In this document: piece after piece, positions 31,251 through 41,076 of the stretch
How positions within the stretch are numbered: the first letter of the stretch is position 1
How the letters are laid out: every line of letters begins with the position of its first letter
Source of the DNA: Rhodococcus sp. ARC_M6
GTDB taxonomy: Bacteria; Actinomycetota; Actinomycetes; Mycobacteriales; Mycobacteriaceae
DNA: 64,000 bases
Direction of reading: 5' to 3'
NCBI RefSeq assembly: GCF_022810305.1
Contig: NZ_JALGQH010000002.1
Location: forward strand, 372,001-436,000
Position numbers and translations under genes: made by a program
The notes under the pieces: generated by a model
The model's database searches: none
Told to the model about the DNA's origin: nothing
The model's input: the letters and a program-made list of their open reading frames with translations, nothing else

Positions 31251-31546
31251 ATCCCGAGAACTATCTCTATCTGTCGGTTCTACTGTTCACGATCGGCGCT
31301 GCCGGAGTTCTCCTGCGACGCAACGCTATCGTCGTCTTCATGTGCGTCGAACTGATGCTCAATGCCGCCAATCTTGCGTTTGTCACCTTCGCGCGGATGC
31401 ACGGCAATCTCGACGGCCAGATCTTCGCGTTCTTCACCATGGTCGTCGCTGCTGCCGAAGTGGTTGTGGGCCTGGCAATCATCATGATTATCTTCCGATC
31501 TCGGCGTTCTGTATCCGTCGACGACGTAGACCTGCTGAAGTACTGA
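31247..31546 (+). CDS. nuoK: NADH-quinone oxidoreductase subunit K
   Basis: A 99-residue three-span subunit homologous to MrpC. The proton-path glutamate lies in [21 protein letters not shown] (about residues 27-47), and the second in [17 protein letters not shown]. Normal size. The ATG overlaps the nuoJ stop; nuoL follows after 1 bp. Confidence 0.96.
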   Translation: MNPENYLYLSVLLFTIGAAGVLLRRNAIVVFMCVELMLNAANLAFVTFARMHGNLDGQIFAFFTMVVAAAEVVVGLAIIMIIFRSRRSVSVDDVDLLKY

Positions 31547-31547
31547 T

Positions 31548-33440
31548 ATGTCAGGAGGAATCACGTCCGCCGTCTGGTTACTGCCTGCACTGCCGCTGTG
31601 CGGCGCTGCCGTCCTACTACTTGCCGGTCGCCGCACCAATGTGTGGGGGCACCTGTTCGCGTGTGTGATGGCGCTAGCATCGTTTGCCGTTGCCGTGGCG
31701 TTCTTCATCAGCATGCTCGGCCGCGATACCGCCGAGCGGAGCATCGACGAGCACCTGTTCAGTTGGGTGCCGGTTGAGAGCTTGCAGGTCGAGTTCGGAC
31801 TCCAATTGGACCAGCTGTCCATGTGTTTCGTACTGCTCATCACGGGTGTGGGATCGCTGATCCACATCTACTCGGTTGGGTACATGGCCCACGACCCGGA
31901 GCGTCGTAAGTTCTTCGCCTACCTCAATCTGTTCCTCGCGGCGATGCTGTTGCTCGTCCTCGCCGATAACTTCCTCGGTCTCTACGTCGGCTGGGAGGGC
32001 GTCGGATTGGCGTCGTACCTGCTTATCGGATTTTGGCAGCACAAGCCCACCGCGGCGACTGCAGCCAAGAAGGCGTTTGTGGTCAACCGGGTGGGCGACG
32101 TCGGACTGATGATCGCAATGATGTTGATGTTCAGTACGTTCGGATCGCTCTCGTTCAGCGATGTGTTCGGCAATGCGTCGGCTGCTAGCGAGGGCGTGCT
32201 GACGGCAATCGGTCTGATGCTGCTCCTCGCAGCCTGCGCAAAGTCGGCCCAGGTGCCACTGCAGTCGTGGCTCGGCGACGCGATGGAAGGCCCCACCCCG
32301 GTGTCGGCGCTGATCCACGCGGCAACGATGGTCACCGCGGGTGTATACCTGATCGTGCGTTCCAACCCGATCTTCGATCTGGCGCCCGACGCCCAAACTG
32401 TTGTTGTGATCGTCGGTGCCGTCACCCTCCTGTTCGGGGCCATCATCGGTTGCGCGAAGGACGACATCAAGAAGGCGCTGGCCGCGTCCACGATGAGTCA
32501 GATCGGATATATGGTTCTAGCTGCCGGTTTGGGCCCTGCCGGATATGCATTCGCGATCATGCACCTACTGACGCACGGATTCTTCAAGGCCGGTCTCTTC
32601 CTCGGCGCTGGTTCCGTGATGCACGGGATGAACGACGAAACGGATATGCGGCGTTACGGCGGACTCCGCGCGTTCATGCCTCTGACGTTTATCACCTTCG
32701 GGCTCGGTTACCTTGCCATCATCGGTGTTCCGCCGTTTGCCGGCTTCTTCTCCAAGGACAAGATCATCGAAGTTGCCATCGGCGAAGGCGACCTCAAGGG
32801 CATCGTTCTCGGCATCGTCACCCTGCTGGGTGCCGGACTCACCGCGTTCTACATGACGCGCGTGATGCTGATGACCTTCTTCGGAAAACCTCGCTGGGAA
32901 AACCAGGAACCCCACGAATCCCCCGCTGTGATGACGTCGCCGATGATCCTGCTCGCCGTGGGCTCCGTTGTCGGGGGAATTCTGCTGACCGTCGGATCCA
33001 GCTTGCAGAACTGGCTCGAGCCCGTTGTCGGATCACATCACGTCGAGCCGCCGATTCCGGCGTGGACCATCACCGTGCTGGCGCTCGTCGTCGTTGCGGC
33101 CGGCGTCGGAGTTGCCTACCACGAGTACGCCACTCGGGAAATTCCCCGGGACGCGCCCACTTCCGTTTCCCCACTGACCGTCGCGGCACGCCGCGACCTG
33201 TACGGTGACGCCTTCAACGAGGCGGTGTTCATGAAGCCCGGCCAACAACTTACTCAAGCCTTGGAAGTGGTCGACACCAAGGGCATCGATGGCGTGGTGA
33301 ACAGCTTCGCCGTAGTCATCACCGGGCTGTCGACCCTTGTCCGCAGGCTGCAGACCGGCTTTGTTCGTTCATATGCCCTGGTGATGTTTGTCGGGGCAAC
33401 ACTGGTAGTCGCGACGATGATGGCGGTGACACTGTGGTGA
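31548..33440 (+). CDS. nuoL: NADH-quinone oxidoreductase subunit L (antiporter-like)
   Basis: A 630-residue antiporter-like proton-pumping subunit with ~16 spans and the long lateral amphipathic helix near the C-terminus. Signatures: [40 protein letters not shown] (with the essential Glu), the Lys-bearing [37 protein letters not shown], and [24 protein letters not shown] just after its ATG and tight packing suggest coupling to nuoK. Confidence 0.96.
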   Translation: MSGGITSAVWLLPALPLCGAAVLLLAGRRTNVWGHLFACVMALASFAVAVAFFISMLGRDTAERSIDEHLFSWVPVESLQVEFGLQLDQLSMCFVLLITGVGSLIHIYSVGYMAHDPERRKFFAYLNLFLAAMLLLVLADNFLGLYVGWEGVGLASYLLIGFWQHKPTAATAAKKAFVVNRVGDVGLMIAMMLMFSTFGSLSFSDVFGNASAASEGVLTAIGLMLLLAACAKSAQVPLQSWLGDAMEGPTPVSALIHAATMVTAGVYLIVRSNPIFDLAPDAQTVVVIVGAVTLLFGAIIGCAKDDIKKALAASTMSQIGYMVLAAGLGPAGYAFAIMHLLTHGFFKAGLFLGAGSVMHGMNDETDMRRYGGLRAFMPLTFITFGLGYLAIIGVPPFAGFFSKDKIIEVAIGEGDLKGIVLGIVTLLGAGLTAFYMTRVMLMTFFGKPRWENQEPHESPAVMTSPMILLAVGSVVGGILLTVGSSLQNWLEPVVGSHHVEPPIPAWTITVLALVVVAAGVGVAYHEYATREIPRDAPTSVSPLTVAARRDLYGDAFNEAVFMKPGQQLTQALEVVDTKGIDGVVNSFAVVITGLSTLVRRLQTGFVRSYALVMFVGATLVVATMMAVTLW

Positions 33441-35101
33441 CCCAACTTGTGGCGACTCAACTAATGACCACCGAGACCGTTGCGAACAGCGACTTTCCCG
33501 CGCTGACTGCCTTGTGGTTGCTCCCCCTCGTGGGTGCCGCAGTAGTCGTCGCGCTGCCGGCTAGGTCGCATCAACTCGCCAAATACGTCGCGCTCGCAAT
33601 GTCTTTGTCCGTACTGGTGATCGCGGTTGTTCTCGGAAGCAAATTCGACCGCGGCGGAGAACAATTCCAGTTTGTCGAGAGGCACAGTTGGATTCCCGCC
33701 TTCGGAACCAGCTACACACTCGGATTGGACGGCATTGCACTGGTTTTGGTGCTCCTGACCGCAGTCCTGGTACCACTGCTCCTGGTTGCCGGTTGGCATG
33801 ATGTTCCCGCGGTTCCGCTCGATACTCCGGATGCCGAGCCACGACGCCTTCCGCATACCTACTTCGCGCTGATCCTTGTTGTCGAGTCGATGGTCCTGGT
33901 CTCGTTCAGCGCGCTCGACGTCCTTCTCTTCTACATCTTCTTCGAGGCAATGCTGATCCCGATGTACTTCCTCATCGGAGGTTTCGGCGGAGCCAACCGA
34001 TCACGCGCAGCGGTGAAGTTCCTGCTGTACAACCTGCTCGGCGGCTTGGTCATGCTCGCGGCTGTCATCGGACTCTACGTTGTCACAGCCCGTGCAGAAA
34101 GCCCGTTCAGTGCAGGCACTTTCGATTTTCGGGCGATCGCGACTGCGGCAGCAAACGGCGATCTGGGTGTCGGACCGGGTGTTCTCAACGCGTTGTTCCT
34201 CGGATTCATGTTCGCGTTTGCTGTCAAGGCGCCGCTCTGGCCACTACACAGTTGGTTGCCGGATTCGGCGGTGGAATCCACGCCGTCAACCGCCGTTCTG
34301 ATGATGGCCGTCGTGGACAAGGTGGGCACCTTTGCGATGATCCGCTACTGCCTGCAACTGTTTCCGGAGTCATCGGCAACTTTCGCTCCGTGGATCATCG
34401 CCCTTGCTGTCGTCGGAATTGTCTACGGCGCAATCCTGGCGATCGGGCAGACCGACATCATGCGACTCATCGCCTACACATCGATATCGCACTTCGGGTT
34501 CATCATTCTCGGGATCTTCGCGATGACCACTCAAAGCCAAGCCGGATCGACGCTCTATATGGTCAATCACGGAATTTCTACGGCGGCACTGTTCTTGATC
34601 GCGGGTTTCCTTGTCTCCCAGCGAGGTACACGAGCAATCGCGGCGTACGGGGGCGTCCAGAAAGTCGCCCCGGTTCTGGCCGGCACCTTCCTGGTTGCCG
34701 GACTCGCAACACTGTCCCTACCGGGACTCGCGCCGTTCATCAGCGAATTCCTGGTTTTGATCGGCACGTACTCGCGCTATCACGTAGCCGCAATTATTGC
34801 GACGCTCGCACTGGTCTTGTCCGCGATCTACATCCTGTGGCTCTACCAGCGTGTGATGGGCGGACCCGAGAAGGAAGGGTCCGACAAGATTCGAGATCTG
34901 GTGCGCCGCGAAATCATCGTCGTGGCGCCATTGCTCGCGCTACTCCTCTTCCTTGGTATCTACCCCAAGCCTGCTCTCGACATCATCACCCCCGCAGTCA
35001 GTCACACGTCCGTCGATCAGGTTCCGACGCCTGTAACAGTCGATCAGGTACCGACACCGCTTGTCACTGATGCCAACGCCGACGGAGGTGCCCACAAATG
35101 A
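33437..35101 (+). CDS. nuoM: NADH-quinone oxidoreductase subunit M (antiporter-like)
   Basis: A ~554-residue antiporter-like subunit with about 14 spans. It shows the Glu of [20 protein letters not shown], the Lys region [45 protein letters not shown], and [22 protein letters not shown]. Tandem GTG codons at 33434 and 33437 are both possible starts; the second overlaps the nuoL stop as GTGA. ATG 33464 is a further alternative. The C-terminal tail contains a duplicated VDQVPTP motif. Confidence 0.94.
   Translation: MTQLVATQLMTTETVANSDFPALTALWLLPLVGAAVVVALPARSHQLAKYVALAMSLSVLVIAVVLGSKFDRGGEQFQFVERHSWIPAFGTSYTLGLDGIALVLVLLTAVLVPLLLVAGWHDVPAVPLDTPDAEPRRLPHTYFALILVVESMVLVSFSALDVLLFYIFFEAMLIPMYFLIGGFGGANRSRAAVKFLLYNLLGGLVMLAAVIGLYVVTARAESPFSAGTFDFRAIATAAANGDLGVGPGVLNALFLGFMFAFAVKAPLWPLHSWLPDSAVESTPSTAVLMMAVVDKVGTFAMIRYCLQLFPESSATFAPWIIALAVVGIVYGAILAIGQTDIMRLIAYTSISHFGFIILGIFAMTTQSQAGSTLYMVNHGISTAALFLIAGFLVSQRGTRAIAAYGGVQKVAPVLAGTFLVAGLATLSLPGLAPFISEFLVLIGTYSRYHVAAIIATLALVLSAIYILWLYQRVMGGPEKEGSDKIRDLVRREIIVVAPLLALLLFLGIYPKPALDIITPAVSHTSVDQVPTPVTVDQVPTPLVTDANADGGAHK
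35012..35065 (+). repeat. 27-bp in-frame duplication at the nuoM 3' end
   Basis: Two adjacent 27-bp units (35012-35038 and 35039-35065) encode VDQVPTPVT and VDQVPTPLV at the NuoM C-terminus. They differ at several bases, so the duplication is not brand new. It lies after the last membrane span, where length changes should be tolerated. Confidence 0.8.
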
Positions 35102-36693
35102 GTTCCTTCGACAACCTGACACTTCTCAGTGAAGCCGCCAACCATTCACCCAGTATCGAATACGGCCTACTTTCGCCCATGTTGATCGTGTTCGGGGTAG
35201 CGGTAGTGGGCGTGCTTGTCGAAGCATTTGCACCACGCGGCGTGCGCTATCCCGTCCAACTGGTTCTCGCGGTCGGCGGATTGGCAGCGGCATTTGTTGC
35301 CGTCGTCCTGCTGGCGGGAACGAAGTCCGTGGCCATGATGGGTTCTGTTGCCGTTGACGGCCCAACCTTGTTCTTACAGGGCACAATTCTGCTGGTCTCG
35401 ATTCCCGCGGTACTGCTTGTTGCTGAACGCGGATCGGGAAACACCGTCCCCGAATCGCCGAATCACGACGCTCTCGGGAGCTTCACACCGCAAGCGTCGA
35501 GTGTCCCGGGAAGTGTTGCCGAGCAGGAAGCCACCAAGGCCGGGATCGCTCAGACCGAGGTATTTCCGCTGACACTGTTCGCTGTGGGCGGGATGCTTCT
35601 GTTCCCTGCTTCCAACGACCTCCTGACGATGTTCGTTGCGCTCGAAGTGTTTTCGCTGCCGCTGTACCTGCTGTGCGGACTGGCGCGGCGACGCCGTCTC
35701 CTGTCGCAAGAAGCTGCAATGAAATACTTTCTGCTGGGAGCATTTTCGTCGGCGTTCTTCGTCTTCGGAATTGCCATGCTCTACGGCTACGCGGGCACCG
35801 TCGATCTCGCGGGGATTGCCGACGCCGCCCGTATCGGCACGGAGAACGACTCCTTCCTGTGGCTCGGCACCGGTCTCGTCGCGGTTGGCCTGCTGTTCAA
35901 AGTCGGTGCGGTGCCATTCCATTCGTGGATCCCGGACGTGTATCAGGGTGCACCCACTCCGATCACCAGTTTTATGGCCACGGCCACCAAGATCGCGGCG
36001 TTCGGGGCCATCCTGCGAATCTTCTACGTGGCACTGCCCAACGAGTATGTGAATTGGCGTCCACTCATGTGGGGCGTCGCGATACTCACAATGGTTGTTG
36101 GTTCGATTGTCGCTGTAACCCAGACCGACATGAAGCGAATGCTTGCATACTCTGCCATCGCACATACCGGATTCATACTGACCGGTGTTGTCGCCGATTC
36201 CGATGCGGGACTATCTGCGACGATGTTCTATCTCCTCGCCTACGGTTTCAGTACCGTAGGCGCCTTCGCCGTTGTCAGCCTTGTCCGGGACGCCGACGGT
36301 GAGGTTGCCGAACTCTCCCGCTGGGCCGGATTGGGTAGGCGCTCACCACTTATCGCGGCCGTGTTTGCACTGTTCCTTCTGGCCTTCGCCGGAATCCCTT
36401 TGACCAGTGGGTTTATCGGGAAGTTCGCAGTGTTCCGTGCGGCTGCGGAGGGCGGCGCCGTTCCTCTCGTGATTGTCGGCGTCCTGTGCAGCGCGATTGC
36501 CGCGTACTTCTACGTCCGTGTCATCGTGCTGATGTTCTTCACCGATCCGACGGACGACGCTCCGACCGTGGTTGTTCCGAGCTCCCTCACCAGTAGTGTC
36601 ATCGGCCTCGGCGCGGGTGTAACTCTCATCCTCGGCGTCCTCCCCCAGCCCGCACTCGACCTCGCCGAGCGCGCCGCGGAGTTCATTCGCTGA
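35098..36693 (+). CDS. nuoN: NADH-quinone oxidoreductase subunit N (antiporter-like)
   Basis: A 531-residue antiporter-like subunit closing the nuo operon. Motifs: FVALEVFSLPLYLLCGLARRR (key Glu), FKVGAVPFHSWIPDVYQGAPTPITSFMATATKIAAF (key Lys) and TQTDMKRMLAYSAIAHTGFILTGV. A soluble loop of ~50 residues after span 4 (ERGSGNTVPESPNHDALGS region) is longer than in E. coli, as in other actinobacteria. ATG overlaps the nuoM stop. Confidence 0.95.
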   Translation: MSSFDNLTLLSEAANHSPSIEYGLLSPMLIVFGVAVVGVLVEAFAPRGVRYPVQLVLAVGGLAAAFVAVVLLAGTKSVAMMGSVAVDGPTLFLQGTILLVSIPAVLLVAERGSGNTVPESPNHDALGSFTPQASSVPGSVAEQEATKAGIAQTEVFPLTLFAVGGMLLFPASNDLLTMFVALEVFSLPLYLLCGLARRRRLLSQEAAMKYFLLGAFSSAFFVFGIAMLYGYAGTVDLAGIADAARIGTENDSFLWLGTGLVAVGLLFKVGAVPFHSWIPDVYQGAPTPITSFMATATKIAAFGAILRIFYVALPNEYVNWRPLMWGVAILTMVVGSIVAVTQTDMKRMLAYSAIAHTGFILTGVVADSDAGLSATMFYLLAYGFSTVGAFAVVSLVRDADGEVAELSRWAGLGRRSPLIAAVFALFLLAFAGIPLTSGFIGKFAVFRAAAEGGAVPLVIVGVLCSAIAAYFYVRVIVLMFFTDPTDDAPTVVVPSSLTSSVIGLGAGVTLILGVLPQPALDLAERAAEFIR

Positions 36694-36725
36694 GTGGCGC
36701 CACGCATGCCCGATACTCTCAGACA

Positions 36726-37400
36726 ATGACGAAGGACATGAGTCTCGATAACCGCAGTACCCGGCTATCCGACACGATGCGGAGCCCGTGGTTCATTGCC
36801 TTCGCCATTGTCGCCGTCGCGCACCTGACCCTCAATGCGGCGGACGCGTCACCGTGGGACGGCATCAGCAAAGTTATGCTCGCTCCACTACTGGCCGCCT
36901 GGGTTGTCGCCGATCACGGCCCGCGCATTGTCGCGGCAGCACTCATCGCCTGCGCCTTCGGCGATTTTTTCCTCATCTGGGATGACACATTCATCGTCGG
37001 CATGGCCGCCTTCGCAGTCGGCCACATCTGCTTCATCCGATTCTTCATCTCCCGCGGTGCACTGACGGAAGTGCGCCGCAACCCGTGGGTTCTCATCGCC
37101 TACACGGCCGCGGCAATCGCGCTCGTTTGCTACACGTGGTCTGGCTTGGGTGATCTCACGATCCCCGTCCCGATCTACGCTGCGATCCTCGTCGGCACGG
37201 CAGCAACTTCATTGGCTTACAACCGGATTGCGGGATTGGGCGGTGCACTGTTTCTCGCCTCGGACGCGATGATCCTACTGGGACAGGCAGACAAATGGCG
37301 ACCTGAGCCCGCCGATATCTGGATCATGACCACCTACATCCTCGCCCTACTGCTCCTGACAATCGGTATCCTCAGCCGCGAACGCCAGACATCGGTGTGA
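36726..37400 (+). CDS. YhhN-family (lysoplasmalogenase-like) membrane protein
   Basis: A 224-residue protein with about eight hydrophobic spans. The YhhN family pattern is visible in SKVMLAPLLAAWV near residue 50, ACAFGDFFLIWDDTFIVGMAAFAVGHICFIRFF, and GALFLASDAMILLGQADKW. Conserved Asp residues in GDFF and SDAM are the proposed catalytic positions. Eukaryotic members (TMEM86) hydrolyse lysoplasmalogen; bacterial activity is rarely tested. It begins 32 bp after nuoN and could be read through from the nuo operon. A second Met (36738) is possible. Confidence 0.85.
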   Translation: MTKDMSLDNRSTRLSDTMRSPWFIAFAIVAVAHLTLNAADASPWDGISKVMLAPLLAAWVVADHGPRIVAAALIACAFGDFFLIWDDTFIVGMAAFAVGHICFIRFFISRGALTEVRRNPWVLIAYTAAAIALVCYTWSGLGDLTIPVPIYAAILVGTAATSLAYNRIAGLGGALFLASDAMILLGQADKWRPEPADIWIMTTYILALLLLTIGILSRERQTSV

Positions 37401-37510
37401 CGACCTCGAACCACACGATGCAAGCCTCGGATCAACAGAGCAAAAAAGGGACGTAGCCGGGACAGTGACCAAGCATTACGGAACTGACATGCCCAAGCAA
37501 GAGCATCAAG

Positions 37511-37933
37511 TCACTTCACTCACTGTTTGGCACTCGAGGGCCGCGTCGACCAGTCCGTTCTCTACGAAGTGACACGCCAACACGAGGGTCGATCCTTCGC
37601 AACACCTTCCGTCATCGCACGCCAGTTGTGGGGGTGTCGCCACCGCCTTGCGCCCGCACTCACCTCCTACGCTACCGACATCACCCTCATCGGAATCGCA
37701 TTGCGGCCGGTCGACGACCTGCGCCAACTCGGGAAACGAAACCTCTGCACGTGCGCGGTCACCTCACACAATCTCTGGTTCACCGACCCTTCACCACCGA
37801 CTCCTGGCTCCTGCTGCGCCAGCACAGTCCACTGTCGGTTCACAGCCGTTGCTACGGCCGTGGCGACATTTTCACCGAAGACGGCAACCTTGTCGCCTCG
37901 TATGCCCAAGAAGCCCTTGTTCACCTACCGTGA
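37511..37933 (+). pseudogene. Acyl-CoA thioesterase II (TesB-like) remnant
   Basis: No single frame is intact, but consecutive frames together spell TesB-like sequence. Frame 2 gives SLHSLFGTRGP. Frame 3 gives VLYEVTRQHEGRSFATPSVIARQ, then after a gap YATDITLIGIALRP. Frame 2 then resumes with SLVHRPFTTDSWLLLRQHSP and GDIFTEDGNLVASYAQEAL before TGA 37933. These fit the C-terminal hot-dog domain of TesB. At least two frameshifts, a missing middle stretch and a lost N-terminal half make it a pseudogene. Nothing recognisable is in 37401-37510. Confidence 0.72.
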
Positions 37934-37972
37934 CATCGGGTCCGGATGGCACAGACCAACCTGAGGAGTAAC

Positions 37973-38670
37973 ATGAGTTCAAATATACTGTCCGACAGTA
38001 CTTTTCAGGCGATACCCGAGACAGGCGCCCATCGAGTCATTCAATGAGCCACCGGCAACATCGGTACCCGTTTCCCTGCGCGGCGTCATTGAACATTCGA
38101 ACCTGGAACTGGCTGGTGTCTAAGCCTTTTCAGTCGACAAGACCGGACTCGACGCCGGGAATTGTGCAGCATCGCGAACTCCGGGGTAATCGCGACTGAC
38201 TGTATCGACCACGCCATCGGGCAGAGGGCGGATTGTGCGCTCCACATGCCAGGCCAGTTCAACGCCGACGCCGTCTGCCGAATTGATGAAACTTCGATCC
38301 ACTGCCCGGGCGGCAGCACCGGACACGTAGCCGAGGCACTCCCCCTGGTACCGAAATCGATTCAGCGTCAACTCAACCATCCTGTGATCGGCGAATTCGC
38401 CGATCTTTCCCAACGCAATTCGCCCGGCATCCTCTTCGATGCCATGGGATTCGGTCGGACACCGGCCGACTTCGACGAAAACCGAATTGCACACGTGCGA
38501 TCCAGTTCCAGCCCCTCTCTGCACCTCGTAGCCGAATCGATCGGTATGCCACTCGATTCCCTCGAAGCCCACGAAGAACTAGCCATACAATCCACATTGC
38601 CGCCGGGACACTGGAGTCGGGCACCGTTGTCGCTCAACGGATCACCGTGACAGGCAAGCGCCCGCCGTGA
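37973..38670 (+). pseudogene. DapB-fold NAD(P)-dependent amino-acid dehydrogenase-like gene, broken
   Basis: ATG 37973 with a GAGGAG site opens a frame reading HRVIQ-stop-ATGNIGTR, where TGA 38045 replaces the Trp of a VIQWATGNIG-type Rossmann motif. A frameshift leads to RGVIEHSNLELAGV, then TAA 38121 and DKTGLDAG. Another shift gives ELCSIANSGVIATDCID and the long stretch SIHCPGGSTGHVAEALPLV...SIQRQLNHPVIGEFADLSQRN. A third shift gives TLESGTVVAQRITVTGKR before TGA 38668. About 40 codons seem missing near 38280. The pattern fits the actinobacterial family annotated as dihydrodipicolinate-reductase N-terminal domain proteins or 2,4-diaminopentanoate-dehydrogenase-like enzymes. Clearly nonfunctional. 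Confidence 0.75.
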
Positions 38671-38976
38671 GCTGCTGAGTTTCTGCACAACGTCGTAGTA
38701 CACAACCGAAAAGCGAGACGACGCTGCACTCGACTTCCGATCACCGTTGCCGCGCTCGCACGCACTGAGAACGTCACCAGGTCCTGGCTCTATACCCAAC
38801 CCGGCCTCATCGCGGAGGTTCACAACCCGATGCGCCTCCCCGGAGCCGAGGATCTGACGTACTGCGGCGGGAACTACCACCACGAGGTGGTGCGCACCTC
38901 GAACGGTTGGCGAAGTGCGCGGTTGACCGAGGAAAACCTTTGGTTCTCGAACCATCCCGCCACGATCACCGACTGA
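38671..38976 (+). pseudogene. Chimeric open fragment: DUF6262-like piece joined to SnoaL/NTF2-like tail
   Basis: A 102-codon open stretch in the frame of the preceding stop, with no sensible start codon. The first half (RRRCTRLPITVAALARTENV then TRSWLYTQPGLIAEV) resembles DUF6262, a helix-turn-helix protein accompanying Tn554-like transposase genes. The second half (GAEDLTYCGGNYHHEVVRTS, then NGWRSARLTEENLWF) resembles the C-terminal strands of SnoaL/NTF2-like proteins. The junction is near residue 58. I read it as two unrelated remnants joined by deletion. Both resemblances are by eye. Confidence 0.5.
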
Positions 38977-39084
38977 ACGGAAGATTCCCGGCGACGAGCG
39001 TTCAGCAGGTCTTCCCAACACTTTCGGATACCTCACCGACGGGAGCGTGGTCGGCATCAGGCGATCGCTCGGTACCATCCGGAG

Positions 39085-39714
39085 ATGACAACACCGACAC
39101 CCAGCGAGCGCACCCCCAGCCAGTGGGAAGAAATTGTGGCCGTCGACTCAACTCATTCCACGCGATACGTTGAGCGATTCCGGTCAATGGTGGCGGAGGG
39201 CAAGGACATCGTCGGTGAGGCTCGACTGATCGACGCGATGCTCGGCCGTGCCGGACGAGTTCTCGACGCAGGATGTGGACCGGGCCGCCTGGGTGGCTAC
39301 CTACACGAAGCCGGGCACGACGTTGTCGGTGTCGACGTCGATCCAGTGCTGATTGCCGCCGCCGAGGAAGATCATCCCGGGCCGACCTGGCTCGTCGGTG
39401 ACCTTGCCGAGTTGGATCTCCCCGCACGCGGAGTTGCAGCCGATTTCGACGTCATCGTATGTGCCGGCAATGTGGTGACCTTCCTGGCACCGTCGACCCG
39501 GCAGACAGTCCTCTCGAGGTTCGCACGTCATCTCTCCCCCACCGGCCGGGTAGTCATCGGGTTCGGAGCCGGGCGAGATTACGAATTCTCCGAGTTCCTT
39601 GCCGATGCCCAGGCAAGCGGACTGACCGTGGATCTGCTGCTGGAGACCTGGGACCTGCGCCCCTTCACCGAAAATTCCGGCTTTCTGGTGGCGGTATTCT
39701 CGCGCGCGAACTGA
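39085..39714 (+). CDS. Class I SAM-dependent methyltransferase
   Basis: A 209-residue Rossmann-fold methyltransferase. Motif I is VLDAGCGPGRLGGYL at about residues 59-73, followed by the acidic end of beta-2 (VVGVDVDPVLIAAA) and a motif IV-like FDVIVCAGNVVTFL. The substrate is not predictable. It is the first intact gene after the pseudogene stretch, transcribed rightward, with a large palindrome 10 bp after the stop. Confidence 0.88.
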   Translation: MTTPTPSERTPSQWEEIVAVDSTHSTRYVERFRSMVAEGKDIVGEARLIDAMLGRAGRVLDAGCGPGRLGGYLHEAGHDVVGVDVDPVLIAAAEEDHPGPTWLVGDLAELDLPARGVAADFDVIVCAGNVVTFLAPSTRQTVLSRFARHLSPTGRVVIGFGAGRDYEFSEFLADAQASGLTVDLLLETWDLRPFTENSGFLVAVFSRAN

Positions 39715-39724
39715 CCATCGTGTC

Positions 39725-39756
39725 CCGAAAGACGTCCCCGCGGGGACGTCTTTCGG
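39725..39756. terminator. 32-bp perfect palindrome between convergent genes
   Basis: A perfect inverted repeat with 16-bp arms (left arm CCGAAAGACGTCCCCG) sits between the convergent methyltransferase (stop 39714) and DUF1214 gene (stop 39776). It has no T run on either side. Position and symmetry fit a bidirectional factor-assisted or I-shaped terminator of actinobacteria. Confidence 0.65.
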
Positions 39757-39775
39757 ATACGTCGACTGCTAACCC

Positions 39776-41032
39776 CTATCGCTGATAGCGAGCCAATACC
39801 GCTCGACGCCGACGATCGAGCACCGACTTCCTTTCGTCCGTCGAGATCGGTTCGACGCCGACTAACTCCTCGGCCAGATCTGCGAACTTCACTACTCGCA
39901 CAGTCGGTGTCGGAAGATCATCACTCTCGGCAAGCCACCATCGGTAGACGCATCGGGTGAACCTGTTTCCGGCTGTGTCGAGCCAGTTGGCCACGCCCGG
40001 ATCACGGTGTGCGACGACGGCCCGAAAGACACCATCGTCCAGCACTGCCTGGTGTCCGTTCAACGAAGTCTGGCGGAACGTGTAATCCAGTGACTGCCCC
40101 CAGTAATCACCAAGATGAATGTTCCAGAAATGGCAGGCGGGCGGGGACACCTCGATGATGACGGCTTCGTCCTCGGCGATCTCGAAGCTTCCTCCTCCGT
40201 ACGCGATATACCCGGAATCAGAGGCATAGTTGTCGCTGACCACCGGCTGGGTGCGGAGTACGTTGCGATCGCCGGCGCGAGCTGCATACATCGCTGCCCA
40301 GTAATCCGAGAATCCGTCGACAAATTCACCGACTCTCGTCACCTGACTGGCGATCACCACAGGGTCCGGCACCGGCCCAGTACCAGAGAAGTCAAGTCGC
40401 TCAATGGAAATATGATACGGCTCTTCATTCTCCCAGTCGTAGAAGTACTGCCGGATCATCAGCTTGGTCGCAGCAGGATCCATCGGTAACCAGTTCCCAT
40501 CCTGGCGCTCGGCACTGATGATCACCTCGAAGTTGCCGCCCGCCCCCAAGGTGATTCCACCCGGATTCGAGATCGCCCCCAGGGTTCCGGCCGTCGCAGC
40601 TTTGAATGCCGCCGCAAAATCTTTTTGCTCCAGCGCGGCACGGTCGAGGTTCTCGTAGAGATTAATGGAGTCGTACAACGTCAACCCCAGATACCGCGCA
40701 AACCCACCGGCACCTGTCAGTCGATATGTTCCGGCCGCATCGAGAGTTGCGTGCCCGAACAGGCAGTCCGGTGACTCCGTCGCATATCGCTTCGTATTGT
40801 CCTGGAGGTGACCAACTTCCGGATATTCCGGGTCCGCACTGAATACCATCTGTTCCAGCCCGGCATTGAGAAGATTGAGCAAGTATCGGTATCCCGCCGA
40901 ACGCATCGTGGGATCGACCGATACCGGGTCACGCGCGACGAGGTTGCCTGCGGACCGCAAGTCGTCGCACATCGTTGCCCAGGCTGCATCCAGGGCAGCA
41001 TTTTCGGATTCGGGACAAGAAGGAGCATCCAT
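39776..41032 (-). CDS. DUF1214-domain protein
   Basis: A 418-residue soluble protein with the DUF1214 core: GNFEVIISAERQDGNWLPMDPAATKLMIRQYFYDWENEEPYHISIERLD (about residues 167-215), a later HFWNIHLGDYWGQSLDYTFRQTSLNG, and DPGVANWLDTAGNRFTRCVYRWW. No signal peptide. The family often accompanies DUF1254 proteins; actinobacterial single-domain forms have no agreed function. It lies 44 bp downstream of a TetR gene on the same strand and is the likely target of that regulator. Confidence 0.85.
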   Translation of the reverse strand: MDAPSCPESENAALDAAWATMCDDLRSAGNLVARDPVSVDPTMRSAGYRYLLNLLNAGLEQMVFSADPEYPEVGHLQDNTKRYATESPDCLFGHATLDAAGTYRLTGAGGFARYLGLTLYDSINLYENLDRAALEQKDFAAAFKAATAGTLGAISNPGGITLGAGGNFEVIISAERQDGNWLPMDPAATKLMIRQYFYDWENEEPYHISIERLDFSGTGPVPDPVVIASQVTRVGEFVDGFSDYWAAMYAARAGDRNVLRTQPVVSDNYASDSGYIAYGGGSFEIAEDEAVIIEVSPPACHFWNIHLGDYWGQSLDYTFRQTSLNGHQAVLDDGVFRAVVAHRDPGVANWLDTAGNRFTRCVYRWWLAESDDLPTPTVRVVKFADLAEELVGVEPISTDERKSVLDRRRRAVLARYQR

Positions 41033-41076
41033 CTTTGCTCATTTCAGTTTGTGGGTAGGTTTGAATGCGTTGATAG

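Noticed and set aside
38120-38572. 150-codon minus-strand frame in the pseudogene block
   Set aside because: The plus strand of the same stretch spells a coherent DapB-fold dehydrogenase remnant, so the minus frame is a shadow.
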